From Rattus norvegicus (Eukaryota; Chordata; Mammalia; Rodentia; Muridae), in NCBI RefSeq assembly GCF_036323735.1, contig NC_086036.1:42407550-42471549 (forward strand): a DNA stretch of 64,000 nucleotides, written 5' to 3'. Below are positions 11,464-23,063 of this stretch, piece by piece. The translations under genes were made by a program, and so were the position numbers. Position 1 is the first letter of the stretch. Each line of letters begins with the position of its first letter. The notes below the pieces were generated by a model. The model saw only the letters and a list, made by a program, of their open reading frames with translations, did not search any database and was not told the DNA's origin.

Positions 11464-11815
11464 TGTAATAGTTTGAATAAGAAGGACCCCCATCAGCTCA
11501 TATATTAGAATCTTAGGTCTCCAGTTGGTAGAAGTGTTTAGGTAGGGTTAATAGGTGTGGCCTTGCTGGAGGAGTGTGTATTGAGAGTGGACTTTGTGAT
11601 TTTTTTTTTTAAATCCCACATTGTTCCCAGTTAGTTTTCTCTTTGCTTCCCACTTAGTAGCTCTCAGCTACTGCTCCGGGGATATGCCTGTCTGCCTGCT
11701 GACATGCTCTCTGCCAATGGGTCATGGACGCCCCTTGTGAAGGCTGTAAGTCCCAATGACATCTTTCTTTTATAAGTTGCTGTGGTCATGGTGTCTCTTC
11801 GCAGGACTAGAAAAA
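11464..11815 (+). mobile_element. Rodent LTR-like interspersed repeat (MaLR-type), copy 1
   Basis: It starts GTAATAGTTTGAATAAGAAG, contains AGGTGTGGCCTTGCTGGAGG and GCTCTCAGCTACTGCTCC, and closes with TTATAAGTTGCTGTGGTCAT and GGTGTCTCTTCGCAGGA. The same start and end style recurs at 22420, 26465 and, reversed, at 38555 and 51812. I take these as LTR-like (ERVL-MaLR type), but the exact family is uncertain. A 9-T run at 11602-11610 lies inside it. Confidence 0.5.
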
Positions 11816-11929
11816 AAATGATTGAGGTAATCAGTAATTTTATGTAGCTCAACAAATGCTTCTTGATATTCCTTTCTTTGTTGTTTAAAATTTCTGTGAG
11901 ATGTCCTTTTAGCAATAATTGAAAGATAC

Positions 11930-12072
11930 CTTTTGGGAAGGTATAATGGTGTATGCCTATAATCCCAACACTTGGGAGGTGGAGGCTGGAGGGTCAGGAT
12001 CATTCTTAAGTACGTAGCTAGCTCAAGGCCAGCCTGGGCTACATGATACACAGTCTTGAAAAAACCAAGAGA
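11930..12072 (+). repeat. B1 SINE
   Basis: GGTATAATGGTGTATGCC, CAACACTTGGGAGGTGGAGG and AGGCCAGCCTGGGCTACATG identify an older B1 in sense orientation. Confidence 0.88.
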
Positions 12073-12744
12073 CACCTTTTAATTCATTAACTCTAACCGT
12101 GTGAGAGTGGGGAGACTTAGCCTATACTCCTGATGTTTTCTTCCTAGAGAATTCAACTCCTAAATTCAGACATTTTGGCCTTCCTTCATCTTCTCTAAGA
12201 AGGGAAGTGTGTGAAATTACCTATTTGATGAGCCTTCCTTTTGTCTTAGGGCTTGTCCCCTGCAGTGGTCTCTTCTGTTCCCCCAGAGGCAATCCCTATA
12301 ACTCATTGCTCAGAGTCTATGCAGAAAGACAGGTTCCCTATTACAGTTTGTTGACAGATGGGCTTTTGTTCTGAGCAACATCTCAGAAGCTCCATTAGAG
12401 TGCAATTTCCCCTCTGCTCTCAGGCCCTGCTCAGCACTGCCAGAATTTCACATGCTAATTACACTCAAAGGTTGCCTACCTTGAATCTTTTAGTAGAAGA
12501 TGGCTACCATATTGATATGAAGCAGCTCAGATTTTACACTTAGGATATTTGGATAATTTGATAGCTGATTTTCTCCCATGTGAGGATGTGATAGCCCCTA
12601 TTTGTTCCCATGATTATTTTCCTTTAGGCTATATACTTGCTGTGGGGATGGAATTAACATAATACTTTTGTGTGCTTGAACTATTTCCTGTTTGATAATA
12701 AAATGGAGTCTGCTTCCTCAAAAGCACTTCGGAGTTTGTTTTTT
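12073..12744. other. Unassigned non-coding sequence
   Basis: No element is recognised. An AATAAA at about 12699 lies in AT-rich context without other gene-end signals. Confidence 0.4.
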
Positions 12745-13010
12745 AAAACGATGTAGGACAAATGCACAGAAAAGCCATTAAAAGTATCATCAGTGCCCAA
12801 CCAGGGGTGAGCATCTGCAGCACTTCAGCCCCCTTGCACCTGCTCCCAGTCGCTGTTCCCTGCTCATACCTGCTTCCCTGATCTTCCACCACACATGAGT
12901 TCTGCAACTTCATGTGAGTGCAATCACTTTAGCGTCTGCTTTTGGTGTCTGGCTTCTCATGGCAAGGACTACTGTTCTTTCTTAACCCTGTAAATAGTGC
13001 TTGCTGTGCA
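12745..13010 (-). repeat. Old L1 (L1M-like) 3' fragment, antisense
   Basis: CTTCATGTGAGTGCAATCAC followed by GGTGTCTGGCTTCTCATGGC resembles the antisense of ancient mammalian L1 3' sequence. The continuation appears at 14320-14680, so both may belong to one broken element. Confidence 0.4.
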
Positions 13011-13654
13011 CTCTAAAACAATTATTGGGAAGGAAACGAGGCAGGCAGAGCAGGAGGAAGGAAGGGTGGGTGAGGCAATAAGGGGGAGAGGTTCTCATTG
13101 TCTTTATCTATTTTCAAGGTGATTTAGCCCATAAAAGTTTGGGGGGGAGCTATAAACAAGCCATCGGTGGCTATTGTAAGGATTTTAGCTAGAGAAAAAA
13201 TAGAGAGACCTTGCTGAGCCACCTTGCATGCTTGTGCTATGGGAGCTGTCTACATGGAGTTTTCCCTTGTGAGCCTGAAGCAGGCTCCAGGGGATTGGCT
13301 AAGCCAGCTTTTATGGTCCTGCTTTGAGCATCATTGCCTTGGCGTTATGGTTTTACACTACAGTTATCAGCCCATGATCTAAACAAATATCTGCTGGTTC
13401 TTCTTTCTTCTCAGGTTTTCAATGTGGCCCATGGATAACGGATGGAAAGATAGCGTCTCAGTTCTCTTATTAATAAGCGAGTCCATGTTTGTCATAGTCA
13501 TTTGTATATGATGGAAACAGGCTTAGACTAAGCCTCCCCACTGCCTCCCTAGGAACTGTCCCTCTTACTTGGACACATGCTGACCATCCTCTTCCAGGGT
13601 CTGGTAATTTTCATCACTTCCCATCCATCATTCATAAAGCATGAGGAAGTGAGG
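13011..13654. other. Unassigned non-coding sequence
   Basis: Short G-rich (GGGGGGGAG) and purine-rich runs only. No element or gene is recognised. Confidence 0.4.
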
Positions 13655-13735
13655 TCACGTTTTAAAACTACTGAGTAAGGAAGATAGAGTCCAAATCTAG
13701 CTGTTGAAGTCCCAATCTGATATTGTTCATTCTAC
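13655..13735 (-). repeat. MIR-like fragment, antisense
   Basis: GAGGAAGTGAGGTCACG, GAGTCCAAATCTAGCTG and CCAATCTGAT loosely follow the antisense MIR order (gaggaaactgag … aagtggcagag … gattcaaacc). Weak. Confidence 0.3.
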
Positions 13736-14089
13736 TTCGTTTTATGGGTGAAACACAGCGATCACTTACTCTTTAAATCTTCAGTTGAAGAGATAGCCAT
13801 CACATAACTCTTCCAGGGCCTTCTCCTCTCCCTCTTCCTCCCCACCTCATCCCTCTCTCTTTGTGGAGAGAGGGACAGTATTCATCGTGGGATTTGTTAT
13901 ACTTTTCACTCATTATATTCCACATACTTATAAAAATATTACTATCATGAAGCTTAATAAAAACTATTTGAACATACCATAAGTGTTATTGCAGGTAGAA
14001 ATTTTGCTCGTGGAACAGATTGGTCCCTGCTGGTTACCTTAGAAGAATATAGCCTTTATTTGTATTAAATTCCTGTATTTCCTTCTAAT
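13736..14089. other. Unassigned, AT-rich
   Basis: No element is recognised. It may be further L1 remnant between the two L1M-like fragments. Confidence 0.35.
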
Positions 14090-14164
14090 ACATAAAAGAA
14101 AGTACAAACATATTTTCTATAAACTCCCCTATAACATAAAGGCAATCTACAATACATTTCTATC

Positions 14165-14168
<4 letters not shown>

Positions 14169-14218
<50 letters not shown>

Positions 14219-14278
14219 CTCCCTCTCTTCTCTCTCTCTCCCCAGCCCCCTCTCTCTTCCTCTCCTCCCCCCCCTCTC
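14169..14278 (+). repeat. (CT)n polypyrimidine tract
   Basis: A pure (TC)23 run is followed by imperfect CT/CCT repeats to about 14278. It sits inside an L1M-like stretch. Confidence 0.95.
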
Positions 14279-14319
14279 CTTTTAGCATCCCATGAAGTTC
14301 CGGGACTCTTCCCCCATCA

Positions 14320-14680
14320 GGACTGAGATTTTCTTTCTTTTATACAGCCACATAGAATTCTTCTACAGTAGATGATCTGCTATTGTTTATTGCATATGTT
14401 CCTGTTTGATGGATTTCTGGATCGCTTCCTCTTTTGCAAACAAACGACTTTACACACATGTCACTTGTGGATGAGCAAGTGTTGCAATAAGATATACAAC
14501 TGGAAATAAAGTTTCCGAGACTAGGAGTGATTTAGATTATGTGGCTGTGCTGTCCTTAAAGAGGCTACACCAATATATCCAACTCTATAGGTAGCCTCCA
14601 TCTTCCTCTTTATGAGTGTTGATCAGATTCTCTGACAGGAGACGGCACACCAGGAGAAGGTCCAACCCTCTCTAGCTATC
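14320..14680 (-). repeat. Old L1 (L1M-like) 3' fragment, antisense
   Basis: CAGCCACATAGAATTCTTC, TGCTATTGTTTATTGCATATG, GATGGATTTCTGGATCGC, GGAGTGATTTAGATTATG and GTCCTTAAAGAGGCTACACC follow in the order of ancient L1 3' sequence read in antisense. Confidence 0.45.
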
Positions 14681-14984
14681 ACTCTGTCTTTTGCTTCCTT
14701 TACTTTTTCACTAACCCCAACTCAACTTTTCTTTGAGCTTTCGCTGACATCTTTGAGTGTGGGTTTTCACTTCTAGACCCTACTGTTTGTATTTATAATT
14801 AAGGACTGTAAAGTTTAAACCTGTAGGCTCAAGAGAAATGTCAGCTAATAGTACGATACTGTGCTGAGAAAGTGCCTTGGAGGTTAAAAAAGGAAAAGGC
14901 TGTTAGATCTCTAACGCATCTATATAAGTTGACCTGTATTTCACAGATGCATGGGCTGTTGACTTCACAACATTTATCCATTCA
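14681..14984. other. Unassigned non-coding sequence
   Basis: Nothing is recognised in this stretch of about 300 bp between L1M-like and L2-like sequence. Confidence 0.4.
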
Positions 14985-16200
14985 GAAATGATTTATTCAG
15001 TACCTACCCTGTGTCAGACAGTACCCCAGGGATTTATGACAGCTCTGTGAACGAAACAGAGAAAGCTTCTTTTTCTTGTGAGACGAGAGACTAAATAGTA
15101 ACTATTACAAACAAAAAATTGGTATGTTAGGGTTTCACTGGAACAGGTCCAATGGAATAAAATATATATAAATCAATAGACTTGTGGATGGAGAGCTAGG
15201 AATGCTGGGGGTCAGTGACTCCTGCAGGATTTAGGTTCAAGCTGGGCTCTCTGAGAAGGTATCTAGGCATTCTTTTTTTAGAGATTTGAAAGAGATAAGC
15301 CATTCAATGCTTGCACCTTGTCACAAAGGGATTAGTCATGGCAACGCTTTTATTGCAGGTCCTTGCCTAGAATGTTGGTAGTAAAGCAGAAGGCCAGTGA
15401 AGGAGGAGTATAAAAGGTGAGGTCAGAAGCTTACCCAGGAGTCAAATCATGTAATGACTGGTTGGCCACCTTAGAACATAGACTTTGCCTCTGGGTGAGG
15501 TAAGGAGGCATTGCAGGACTTAAACAGAAGGGAGACACGATACGTCTGACATTTTGATTCATACTGTTTGTTGCACTGTTAAAAGCAGACAGTGGGGAGA
15601 GTGGAGAATGAAGGGAGCCCAGCCAGGAAGCAATTTCATTATGGCAAAGGATGGTGGGGACTTGTGACACTGGAAAGAACTGGCTACAGTCTGGATATGG
15701 AAAATCTTCATATAACAAACAGGGCGGCAACAGAAGAGACCGAGACTGACCCTGATATTTTGGCATCAGAAACTTAAAAAATGATGTCACCAACATTTGA
15801 GATGGAAAAAAAAAAACCCAGAAAGAACAGACTAAATGCTTTGAATATTGAGCATGCAAAGGAATCAGTGTCTTGCTAGATAAGCAGAGTAGAGCAATTT
15901 GAGTCTGAGGATCGAAGAACATTCTAGTGGAGATAGACTTCGGGGGCTGTCTAATATGGATGGTATTTAAAGCTAAGGTAGGGGAAACCTTACAAAGGTG
16001 GGGGAGTAGATGGAGAAGAGATTCGAGGCCTGTCTCTGGGGCACTGCCACACTAGGAAGCACAGGAGAGGATGAGGAGTGAGGGAAGGATCCAGAAGCAC
16101 CAGGAAGGTGTCGGGACCGTTCTTGGTGTTCTGGAAAGAAAGTGTTTGGATGAGAAGGGTGCTAACCACATCAAAGTTTGCTAATGGGCTTAGGGATGGG
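14985..16200 (-). repeat. L2 (CR1-clade LINE) remnant, antisense
   Basis: Colinear, diverged matches to reversed L2: ATTTATTCAGTACCTACC with GTGTCAGACAGTACCCCAGG at the 3' end, then GAAGGCCAGTGAAGGAGG, GTGAGGTAAGGAGGCATTG, AGCCAGGAAGCAATTTCATT, GAACATTCTAGTGGAGATAG, ATGGTATTTAAAGCTAAGG and CTGGGGCACTGCCACAC. At about 1.2 kb it is one of the longest old repeats here. The reverse open frame 15431-15922 (163 codons) falls in it, has no recognised domain and is probably chance. Confidence 0.6.
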
Positions 16201-16261
16201 GAAACAGAACTTAAAATTAGATTCAGTACTGAGATGGCTCAAGGCAACTTTGATTAAAAAC

Positions 16262-16480
16262 AGTTTTGGGGTGGTAAGAGGGTTCAGTGATTAAAATTGC
16301 TTGCTGCTCTTGCAAAGGACATATGTCCTATCCAGAGCCCCCCACATCAGGCAGCTCAGAACAATATGACTCCAGGTACAAGGGTTCTGATGCTCTCTAG
16401 ACCCAATGGGTGAGTACCTGGGTACTCATGTATAAGTAAAATAAACAAAAACGAACAAGCAAAATAAATAAACAAAACCC
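16262..16480 (+). repeat. B3/B2-type SINE, diverged
   Basis: GGTAAGAGGGTTCAGTGATTA, TTGCTTGCTGCTCTTGC and ACTCCAGGTACAAGGGTTCT followed by GATGCTCTCTAGACCC give head and body. The tail is an (AAATAAACAAA)-like A-rich stretch. Confidence 0.75.
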
Positions 16481-16847
16481 CCTGAGGTAATTATTGGTGG
16501 TGTAGCTAAGGGGAACCTTTTCCAGGTTAAGAAACCGTATGAAAAAGACCCAACAATAAAATAAGCATTAAAAAATCTCATTGTCCTTACTTGTTTGTAA
16601 GCATCTTCTGTTTTTATTTGGAGACGGTTTGCTGTTTTGTTTTTAGAGAAAACAAATGGGCATGTGGGAGAAATATGGCCCAAAGAAGTGTTTTTTAAGG
16701 TGGATACGTAACCATATGTCGCTGTGCTGATGGAACTGGGGTAGAGATGGACAGGTTACTGGAGCACCACAGTGAGCATCGGGGGAGACTTGTGTAATTG
16801 CAGAGTGATCGCATTAGGTGGGGTGTGACAGTTGGAAGATGAGGAAG
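16481..16847. other. Unassigned non-coding sequence
   Basis: Nothing is recognised. The reverse open frame 16426-16683 overlaps the SINE tail and is spurious. Confidence 0.4.
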
Positions 16848-17037
16848 GGTCTATGTTTAACCCAGGTTCGAGTCCCAGCACCCAGGCTGCAGCTTAGTCA
16901 TATTGTTCTGAGCTGCCTATAACCCCATATTCAGGGGATTCAGAGCAGCGGCATGCACATGTTTCTCTTATATAATGTGCGCAGGCAGAACACCTAGACA
17001 CATAAGATAAAATAAATAAATCTTAAAAGAAATTACA
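16848..17037 (+). repeat. B3-type SINE, 5' truncated
   Basis: CCCAGGTTCGAGTCCCAGCA (the tRNA B-box region), AGCTGCCTATAACCCC and a tail ending GATAAAATAAATAAATC. The A-box end is missing. Confidence 0.75.
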
Positions 17038-17157
17038 GGTCTTAAGAAGAGACCTGTTAATGTATTTGGGGATTTTTCTCTGGGGGGTCATTAGCCAGAC
17101 AGCTGGTGACCATAAAAATGGAGTGCTGGGTCCTTTTAACCTTTAAAATAAATGATT

Positions 17158-17358
17158 CAGGGCTTGAGAGATGGCTCAGCGGTTAAGAGCACTGACTGCT
17201 CTTCCAGAGGTCCTGAGTTCAATTCCCAGCAACCACATGGTGGTTCACAACCATCTGTAATGGGATCCGATGCTCTCTCTGGTGTGTCTGAAAACAACTA
17301 TAGTGTACTCATATACATAAAATAAATACATCTTTAGAAAAAAATAAATAAATTCAAA
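17158..17358 (+). repeat. B2 SINE, full length
   Basis: It begins GGGCTTGAGAGATGGCTCAG, keeps the pol III A- and B-box regions (GGCTCAGCGGTTAAGAGC, GAGTTCAATTCCCAGC), contains ACCATCTGTAATGGGATCC and ends in an AATAAA-containing A-rich tail. It is close to consensus. Confidence 0.95.
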
Positions 17359-17539
17359 TATTTGCGGAGGTAAAACACTTTCCATCCTTTTTTCTTTTTT
17401 GACCTGCTTTTCCCTTTCCATTTTTCCTGCCTCCTTCCTCCTGTGAAAACAACTTGAGAATAACTCTTTTTTATTTCTTTTAATGAATTTATTCCCCCTC
17501 CCCGGCAATGGGCAAAGAGACACCTTGTGGTGTTGTTCT

Positions 17540-19210
17540 TCTATCAGTCAGGGGCAGAGGAGATTACAGTCCTTTGTTCGTCTTAGCTTGATGCCTGACT
17601 TGGTGACCAACACCATCTTATGCCTAGGATACATAAAAATCAAATGAAATCCCGGCAGTACAACACAGGAGGGAAAGACAGACAGAGACCCACAGACTGC
17701 CAGGCCAACGACATACCTGTCCTCCAGCGCATGGCACAGGCAGGCCATAGAAACCCTCTTGTCACCACACCATGCAGCATGGATGGAGGATGTCACCCAA
17801 GGGCCAGCCAGCCTCGAGGCCAGCCTGCAGCAGGAACCACCACAATTTGCAAGTATGTAGTGGTCAGATGGGGGAGAAAGGGAAGTGTAGCAGCTTGAAG
17901 ATTATGAAGACTTATGGAACTAGAAACTCGAGGGTAGAGAGGGGTAGCCTTTTATGAGTGGTCAGCCCTGCCACCTGGGGCCATGGTGAGGTCCCAGCCC
18001 CAACTGCCACTGAGGCCCATGTCTGAGTCCTTGGCTACGTAGCAGCGGCAGGAGTCAGTGTTGATGTCCTGGGCTCCTATTACCACTAGAGAACATGGGG
18101 ATGTCCCTGGTCCAAGCATCTGTCAGGGACCACATGGATGTCCAGAGGCTGTGCATAACAGGCCCCATGCCCCACTAGATGCATCGGGAAAGCTGACGCC
18201 ATCTCTCACTAGGGACAGCAATCCAGGAGAGCAGACCCTGTGCCTTGCCCAGGTAGCACAGTGGAGATGGTCCTGGCAGAGGGGCTGTGGGTGAACCAGC
18301 CCCAAGAGCATGGGTCTGGGAGAGCTGCCCCCGCTGCTTGTTTGCCATGGGGTGGCATGGGCACAGAGGTGATACCTTCCCCTGCCCCTCCCCCCCTCCA
18401 GCAGTAAGGACAGCTTCCCACAGGGTCCTGAGTTCAGGAGAGCAGGCCCTGCACCTCACCACAGATAGGTGTCATGGGTGGGTGCAGAGAGGGATGGTGA
18501 TGCTTTCCCTTTTCCGAGCCCCTTACTACCTGCAACTGTCAGGAGAACTGGCCCTGAAGTCATAAGAGCAGGTGAGCTGGCCCTGCCCCCTCACTGGCTG
18601 TAGTAACCAGGAATGATGGCCTTGCACCTCACCTGGGCAATATAAAGGAGCTGGCCCTGATGGCCAAGGCAAAAGTGAGCCAGCCCCTCACAGACTGCAG
18701 CACTTGGGAGAATGGGTCTCAAACCTTGACTGGGCAGCACAGTGGAGCTGATTCTGAAGGTATGGGTGTGGATGAGCCAGCCCTGAGGGCTGGAGAGTAG
18801 GGGAGCTGACCCTGCCTCCCGACGACCATGGGACAATGGGTAGCCTAGCCCAACAGTACTGGAGAGCTCTCCCTGGTGGTGTGGGTAAGGAAGAACTGAC
18901 ACACTCAGCTACCACCCAGGCCCAGATCCAGGGCTCTGAATCGGGCCACCCCAAAATCATTTATGAACAATTGAGTTTGTGAAAGGGCTAGTCCCTCTGA
19001 TCCAAAGTTGTAGGAGCTCCATGACACAGAACAGCAGCAGGAAAAGCAGGAGGAGTCCTGGTGATGATCTAATATTTATGGTCTTATAGAAGCCAGAGAT
19101 CTCGAACCAGACCAATGACTAATTGCAATGAACATTTGCAACTTAAGATATGTGGACAAAGGGGTGAGTATGCTGTGGGACACGCTGTGACATACTCCAC
19201 CTTCCATGAG
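17540..19210 (+). repeat. GC-richer rodent interspersed repeat with internal degenerate units
   Basis: About 1.7 kb, GC-richer than its surroundings. Phrases recur imperfectly, such as GCAC(C)TCACC(TGGGCA), AGC(A)CAGTGGAGCTG or AGATGG, GAGCTG(A/G)CCCTG and GAGAGCAGGCCCTG, roughly every 60-110 bp from about 18190 to 18890. A unique-looking 3' segment follows (AGGCCCAGATCCAGGGCTCT onward). I recognise the phrases as recurrent in murid genomes, perhaps an ERV-related repeat, but cannot name the family. Overlapping open frames on both strands at 18058-18960 follow from GC content and internal repetition, not from a gene. Confidence 0.5.
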
Positions 19211-19273
19211 GAGATGTTTCCTATGCTTTATATTTGTTTTGTTGTTGATGTTGTTGTTTGTTTGCTTGTGTGT

Positions 19274-19285
19274 TTCTTTTCCTTT

Positions 19286-19332
<47 letters not shown>

Positions 19333-19373
19333 CTCTTTCTTTCTTTCTTTCTCTCTTTCTTTCTTTCTTCTTT
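19274..19373 (+). repeat. (CTTT)n tetranucleotide microsatellite
   Basis: About 95 bp of CTTT with two CTCT interruptions, followed by a T10 run. The Phe/Leu/Ser-rich forward and Lys/Glu/Arg-rich reverse open frames here are artefacts. Confidence 0.97.
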
Positions 19374-19479
19374 TTTTTTTCCTGTGGAAGGGAGAGCTAC
19401 AAGATTATATATGAGGGGACAGAGAGATGAGTAAGCCTGGGCCTGTGATGTGAAACTCACAAAGAAGAAAAATAAAGTT

Positions 19480-19678
19480 AAAGAATATTTTTGTATGTGT
19501 GAGTATTTTGCCTACATGTATGTCTATGCACTGCAGGCATGCTTGGTGCAAGAAAAGGCCAGAGAGGGGCTTTGAGACTGGAGTTATAGATGTGAGCTGT
19601 CATGTATGCTGGGAATTAAGCCTTGGTCCTCTGGAAGAGCAGTCTGTACTCTTGACTACTGGGCCATCTCTCCAGCCT
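19480..19678 (-). repeat. B3 SINE, antisense
   Basis: TGTGAGTATTTTGCCTACATG, ATGCACTGCAGGCATGC, CTCTGGAAGAGCAGTC and GGGCCATCTCTCCAGCCT are the reversed B3 body and head. Confidence 0.92.
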
Positions 19679-20810
19679 GAGACTAACCCTTGACATAGGC
19701 TAATCATACCTGAAACTGGTTTAAAATAATCCACATTTCTTCAATATTTGTGTGTTCTCAAAGTGTTGCAGGCTCTGTTACACGCTGTGGAAAACTGGTG
19801 GGGAAAAGAAAGAGAGACAAAAGGGGGGTTGGGGGGGCAACTGACAGTTCTTAGGGGAATGACTAACCATGTCCATGATAATGATACTTGGGATAGTGAA
19901 ATTTGGGAAACATTGCTTTAAAGACTGAGCTTTATGTGAGCTTAAAGAAGCAACAGCTGCATTGACATCTGGGAAGGTGTGACCTAGTATATTATTTCAA
20001 GGATGGCTACCACTCTCTCATACCCTACATTTTTTCTGTGGGGACACATAGGTACCCACCGGGAGTTGCTGTTGATGACTTCTCCTCTTGAATCCGAGTG
20101 GACCTGAGACTCACTTGTAACCAGCACAATGCTCTGTGGAACTATTGCTGCATAACCTTGAGGAAGTCAGAGAAAAGAAACTCAGGTTTGGGATAGCCTT
20201 GATCTACCATGTGATGAATTTGATTCCCCTGGTATGGCCATGTTATCCTGAGGATGCCCCAGCCACACACAGAAGCTACTGTGGACGCTTGGTTCAGCCA
20301 TCTTAGCTGCTAGTCGGCATCAACAATGGATGGAAGAATTCAAATGACATGATGGCCATTCCCAGCTGCCGAGCCACCCAGTCCATAGGTCTTCTTTGCA
20401 CATGGAGTGAATTCACAGAGCAGAGAGAAGGCAGTGTCCACAGAGCCCATTAGCATGGCCCGAATGCTTTCTACTGCTGAGACCCTGAGTAACCAGGTAA
20501 CAATAGTTAAAGAGGAAACATTAAAACTAAGGTAATATTTAGATACACACTAAATGAGGTAGGGAATTTTTGTTTGTATTTGGATAGGAAAATCTGAATG
20601 TTTCATGAGATCATCTAGAAATGCCGTAAAACACCTCTAGAGCTCTATCTGCTTGTAGAACACTTATGAAGATTTTGGAATGCAGCTCTTTCTTGTTACT
20701 CAATTCTGTGATGTCATAGCACCAACCAACCAACTCCCTTTCAAAGAACCTACCTTTGGAAGAGTGATCTTCTCACAAAGTTGACTGCATCATTTTATTA
20801 ACAGACCACC
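19679..20810. other. Unassigned non-coding sequence
   Basis: About 1.1 kb without recognised elements. It includes a GGGGGG-rich purine run near 19820-19840. Confidence 0.45.
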
Positions 20811-20995
20811 CAGGCTTGAGAGATGGCTCAGTGTTTAAGAGCACAGACTACTCTTCTAGAGGTCCTGAGTTCAATTTCCAACAACCACATGGTGGCTCAC
20901 AACCATCTGTAATGAACTCTGATGCCCTCTTATGGTGTGTCTGAAGACAGCAACAATGTACTTATATATAATAAATAAATATTTTTAAAAAAAGA
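20811..20995 (+). repeat. B2 SINE
   Basis: GGCTTGAGAGATGGCTCAG, CAACCACATGGTGGCTCACA, GATGCCCTCTTATGGTGTG and an AATAAATA tail. AGACCAC occurs just before the element and again just after its tail, a likely remnant target-site duplication. Confidence 0.95.
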
Positions 20996-22265
20996 CCACT
21001 GATAAATACCTTGTAAAACCAATAGTATCAATAAGTATCTTACACCATTTATAAAAGCTTTTTATGTCTTCTGATTGTATGGTGCAGACTATAGTTCATA
21101 TAGCTTACTTTAAAATGCATTTTTGTTGATATAACATGCATGCTTTCAATTATCTTGTAAAATGTTACAGGCAGTTCAACAATGACTCTCTGCACTTATA
21201 TAAATATAGAGAAAGACTGAGAACATGAGAATTGTTCAGACCATAACAATAGATGCTCCAGTAGTCCCATTCTGGTGCTGCTGGCCAAGAAGATTTAGTC
21301 CACATTGGAGGGCTGAAGAATCTGGGTCAGCAAAGAATGGCAGTAACAGTGACATCAGAGTAGATGCACTCATCAGCAAAGAACAAAAGCAGGCAGACAA
21401 AAGCAGCCTTGCTTCCTCCCTGTTCCCAGGCTCCTTTATATTTGGGGTACTGCTAAAAAGTGCTGCCTATTTCATGGGAAGCTATCCCCTTTCAGTTAAT
21501 TCATGCAGGAAAGCTCCTTGCATTGCTGCTTGTATCATGAAGGGTCTCATACTAGCCAACTCAGTACCTGAGATGATGACTAAATGTCACTGAAAGGGAT
21601 TTCAGTAAGAATGAACAAGAGTTCACAGGACTGAAAGAAAGAATGAAAGGCCTGCCAGGGTTGAGGGCCTGGGCTGTTCCAGGGATGCAGGAGGCACTGG
21701 ACATCTTTCAAGCTGTCCCCAGGAAGGCAATAAGCTCAAACTTTTCCTAGACCACAGCATTCTACTCGCTGATCACTAAGACCGAGGTGATGGGCTCTTC
21801 TTTAAGTTCCCTTCAGGCCTGTGTTGAGTAAAAAGTTTTCCAAAGCAAAATCCATAGCCATTGTTATCAGAAGGGAAGTGAGAGTTAGGAAACATGATCA
21901 ATGGTGTCTTCTCTACCTATGGGCTTCTGGAGTCATCTAAAAGATCAATGGTCATTGGAGCGTATAAGCTTTTCAAATATTCAATCAACCCAACGTATCT
22001 GTAGAGATTGACTTACATTAAAGTGTCTCCATATCACCATTTGGAAAGATTTTTTATCTTTAACAATAGTCTCATATTTGTTACTCCCTTCTTAATGGTT
22101 TGGTGATGTGGACAAAGACAGAATTAGTATTTATTCTTTTAAAGTGAGAACTGGAGGTATTGGAATGGAAAATATAATCCAGATTACAAGACTTAAAATA
22201 CAAAGAGTTCAACTGATTTTTTCTTTCATCCACCAATTCTGCCCCTTACCATTTTCAGAATTAGA

Positions 22266-22268
<3 letters not shown>
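20996..22268. other. Unassigned; open frame of 122 codons at 21225-21593
   Basis: The plus-strand frame 21225-21593 has no domain, no signal peptide and no visible Kozak or splice context. Its reading (GCAGGCAGACAAAAGCAGCC, TTTATATTTGGGGTACTGC) is reminiscent of rodent repeat internal sequence. I do not call it a gene. Confidence 0.4.

Positions 22269-22322
<54 letters not shown>
22269..22322 (+). repeat. (GT)n microsatellite, about 26-27 units
   Basis: A pure GT dinucleotide run. Confidence 0.97.
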
Positions 22323-22324
<2 letters not shown>

Positions 22325-22419
22325 TGGTTGTTTCTGTTGTTGTTGTTCATTTGTTTTCAACTTCACACAATCTGGATACATTTAGGAAGAGGACTCTGAA
22401 TTGAGAAAAATGCCTCCAT

Positions 22420-22742
22420 AAGCTTGGTCTATGGGTGAGTCTGTCCGTCATTTGCTTGATTAATGACTGACCTGGAAGGGCACAGCCCATAGTGGGAAAT
22501 GCTAATCCTAGGCAGGTGGTACTAAGTTGTAAAAGAAGGCAAGCTGAGCAAGCCATGAGGAGCAAGCCAAAAAGCAGTGCTCACCCACAGTTTCTGTTTC
22601 AGCTCTTGCCTTAGATTCTTGCCCTGACTTCCCTCGGCAGTAGAGTATGACCTGATAGTTATAAATTACATCAACTCATTCCTCTCCAAGTTGTTTTTGG
22701 TCATGGTATTTTATCACACCAATAAAAACCTAACTAGGTCAG
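22420..22742 (+). mobile_element. Rodent LTR-like interspersed repeat (MaLR-type), copy 2
   Basis: It contains GAAGGGCACAGCCCATAG, AAGCTGAGCAAGCCATG, CTCTTGCCTTAGATTC and the shared end GTTTTTGGTCATGGTATTTT, ATCACACCAATAAAAACC, TAACTAGG. The end matches copies 1 and 3 in style. Confidence 0.55.
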
Positions 22743-23063
22743 TAGGCATATATGTGTGTTTGTGTGACCTTAAACCTGCATGCCATGGTATACCCGTGGA
22801 GAACTGAAGACAACTTGCAGGACTCAGTTCTTGTTTTGTGACACTATTCCTGGAGAGAACAAGAGCAAATGTCTCATTACTCAGGATAGGAAAACAATGA
22901 TAGACCAAAACCCAAATGTGATGAACCAATGAGTTTTACTATGGTTACTTACAGAAACATGGGTGAAGGGTTACTTATAGGAACAGAAATCATTCAAAGG
23001 CAGCTGCATCAACAAAGCCTACCCCAGCATGGGTGATAGATAGCTTATGAAAGTTGGGAACCT

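Noticed and set aside
15431..15922. A 163-codon reverse open frame.
   Set aside because: It lies wholly in an L2-like remnant, has no recognised reverse transcriptase or other motif, and codon pattern looks random.
18058..18960. Overlapping open frames of 70-103 codons on both strands.
   Set aside because: They arise from a GC-richer internally repetitive interspersed element; frames conflict and no motif is present.
21225..21593. A 122-codon forward open frame considered as a gene.
   Set aside because: No domain, start context or splice support, and the sequence has the feel of rodent repeat internal sequence.
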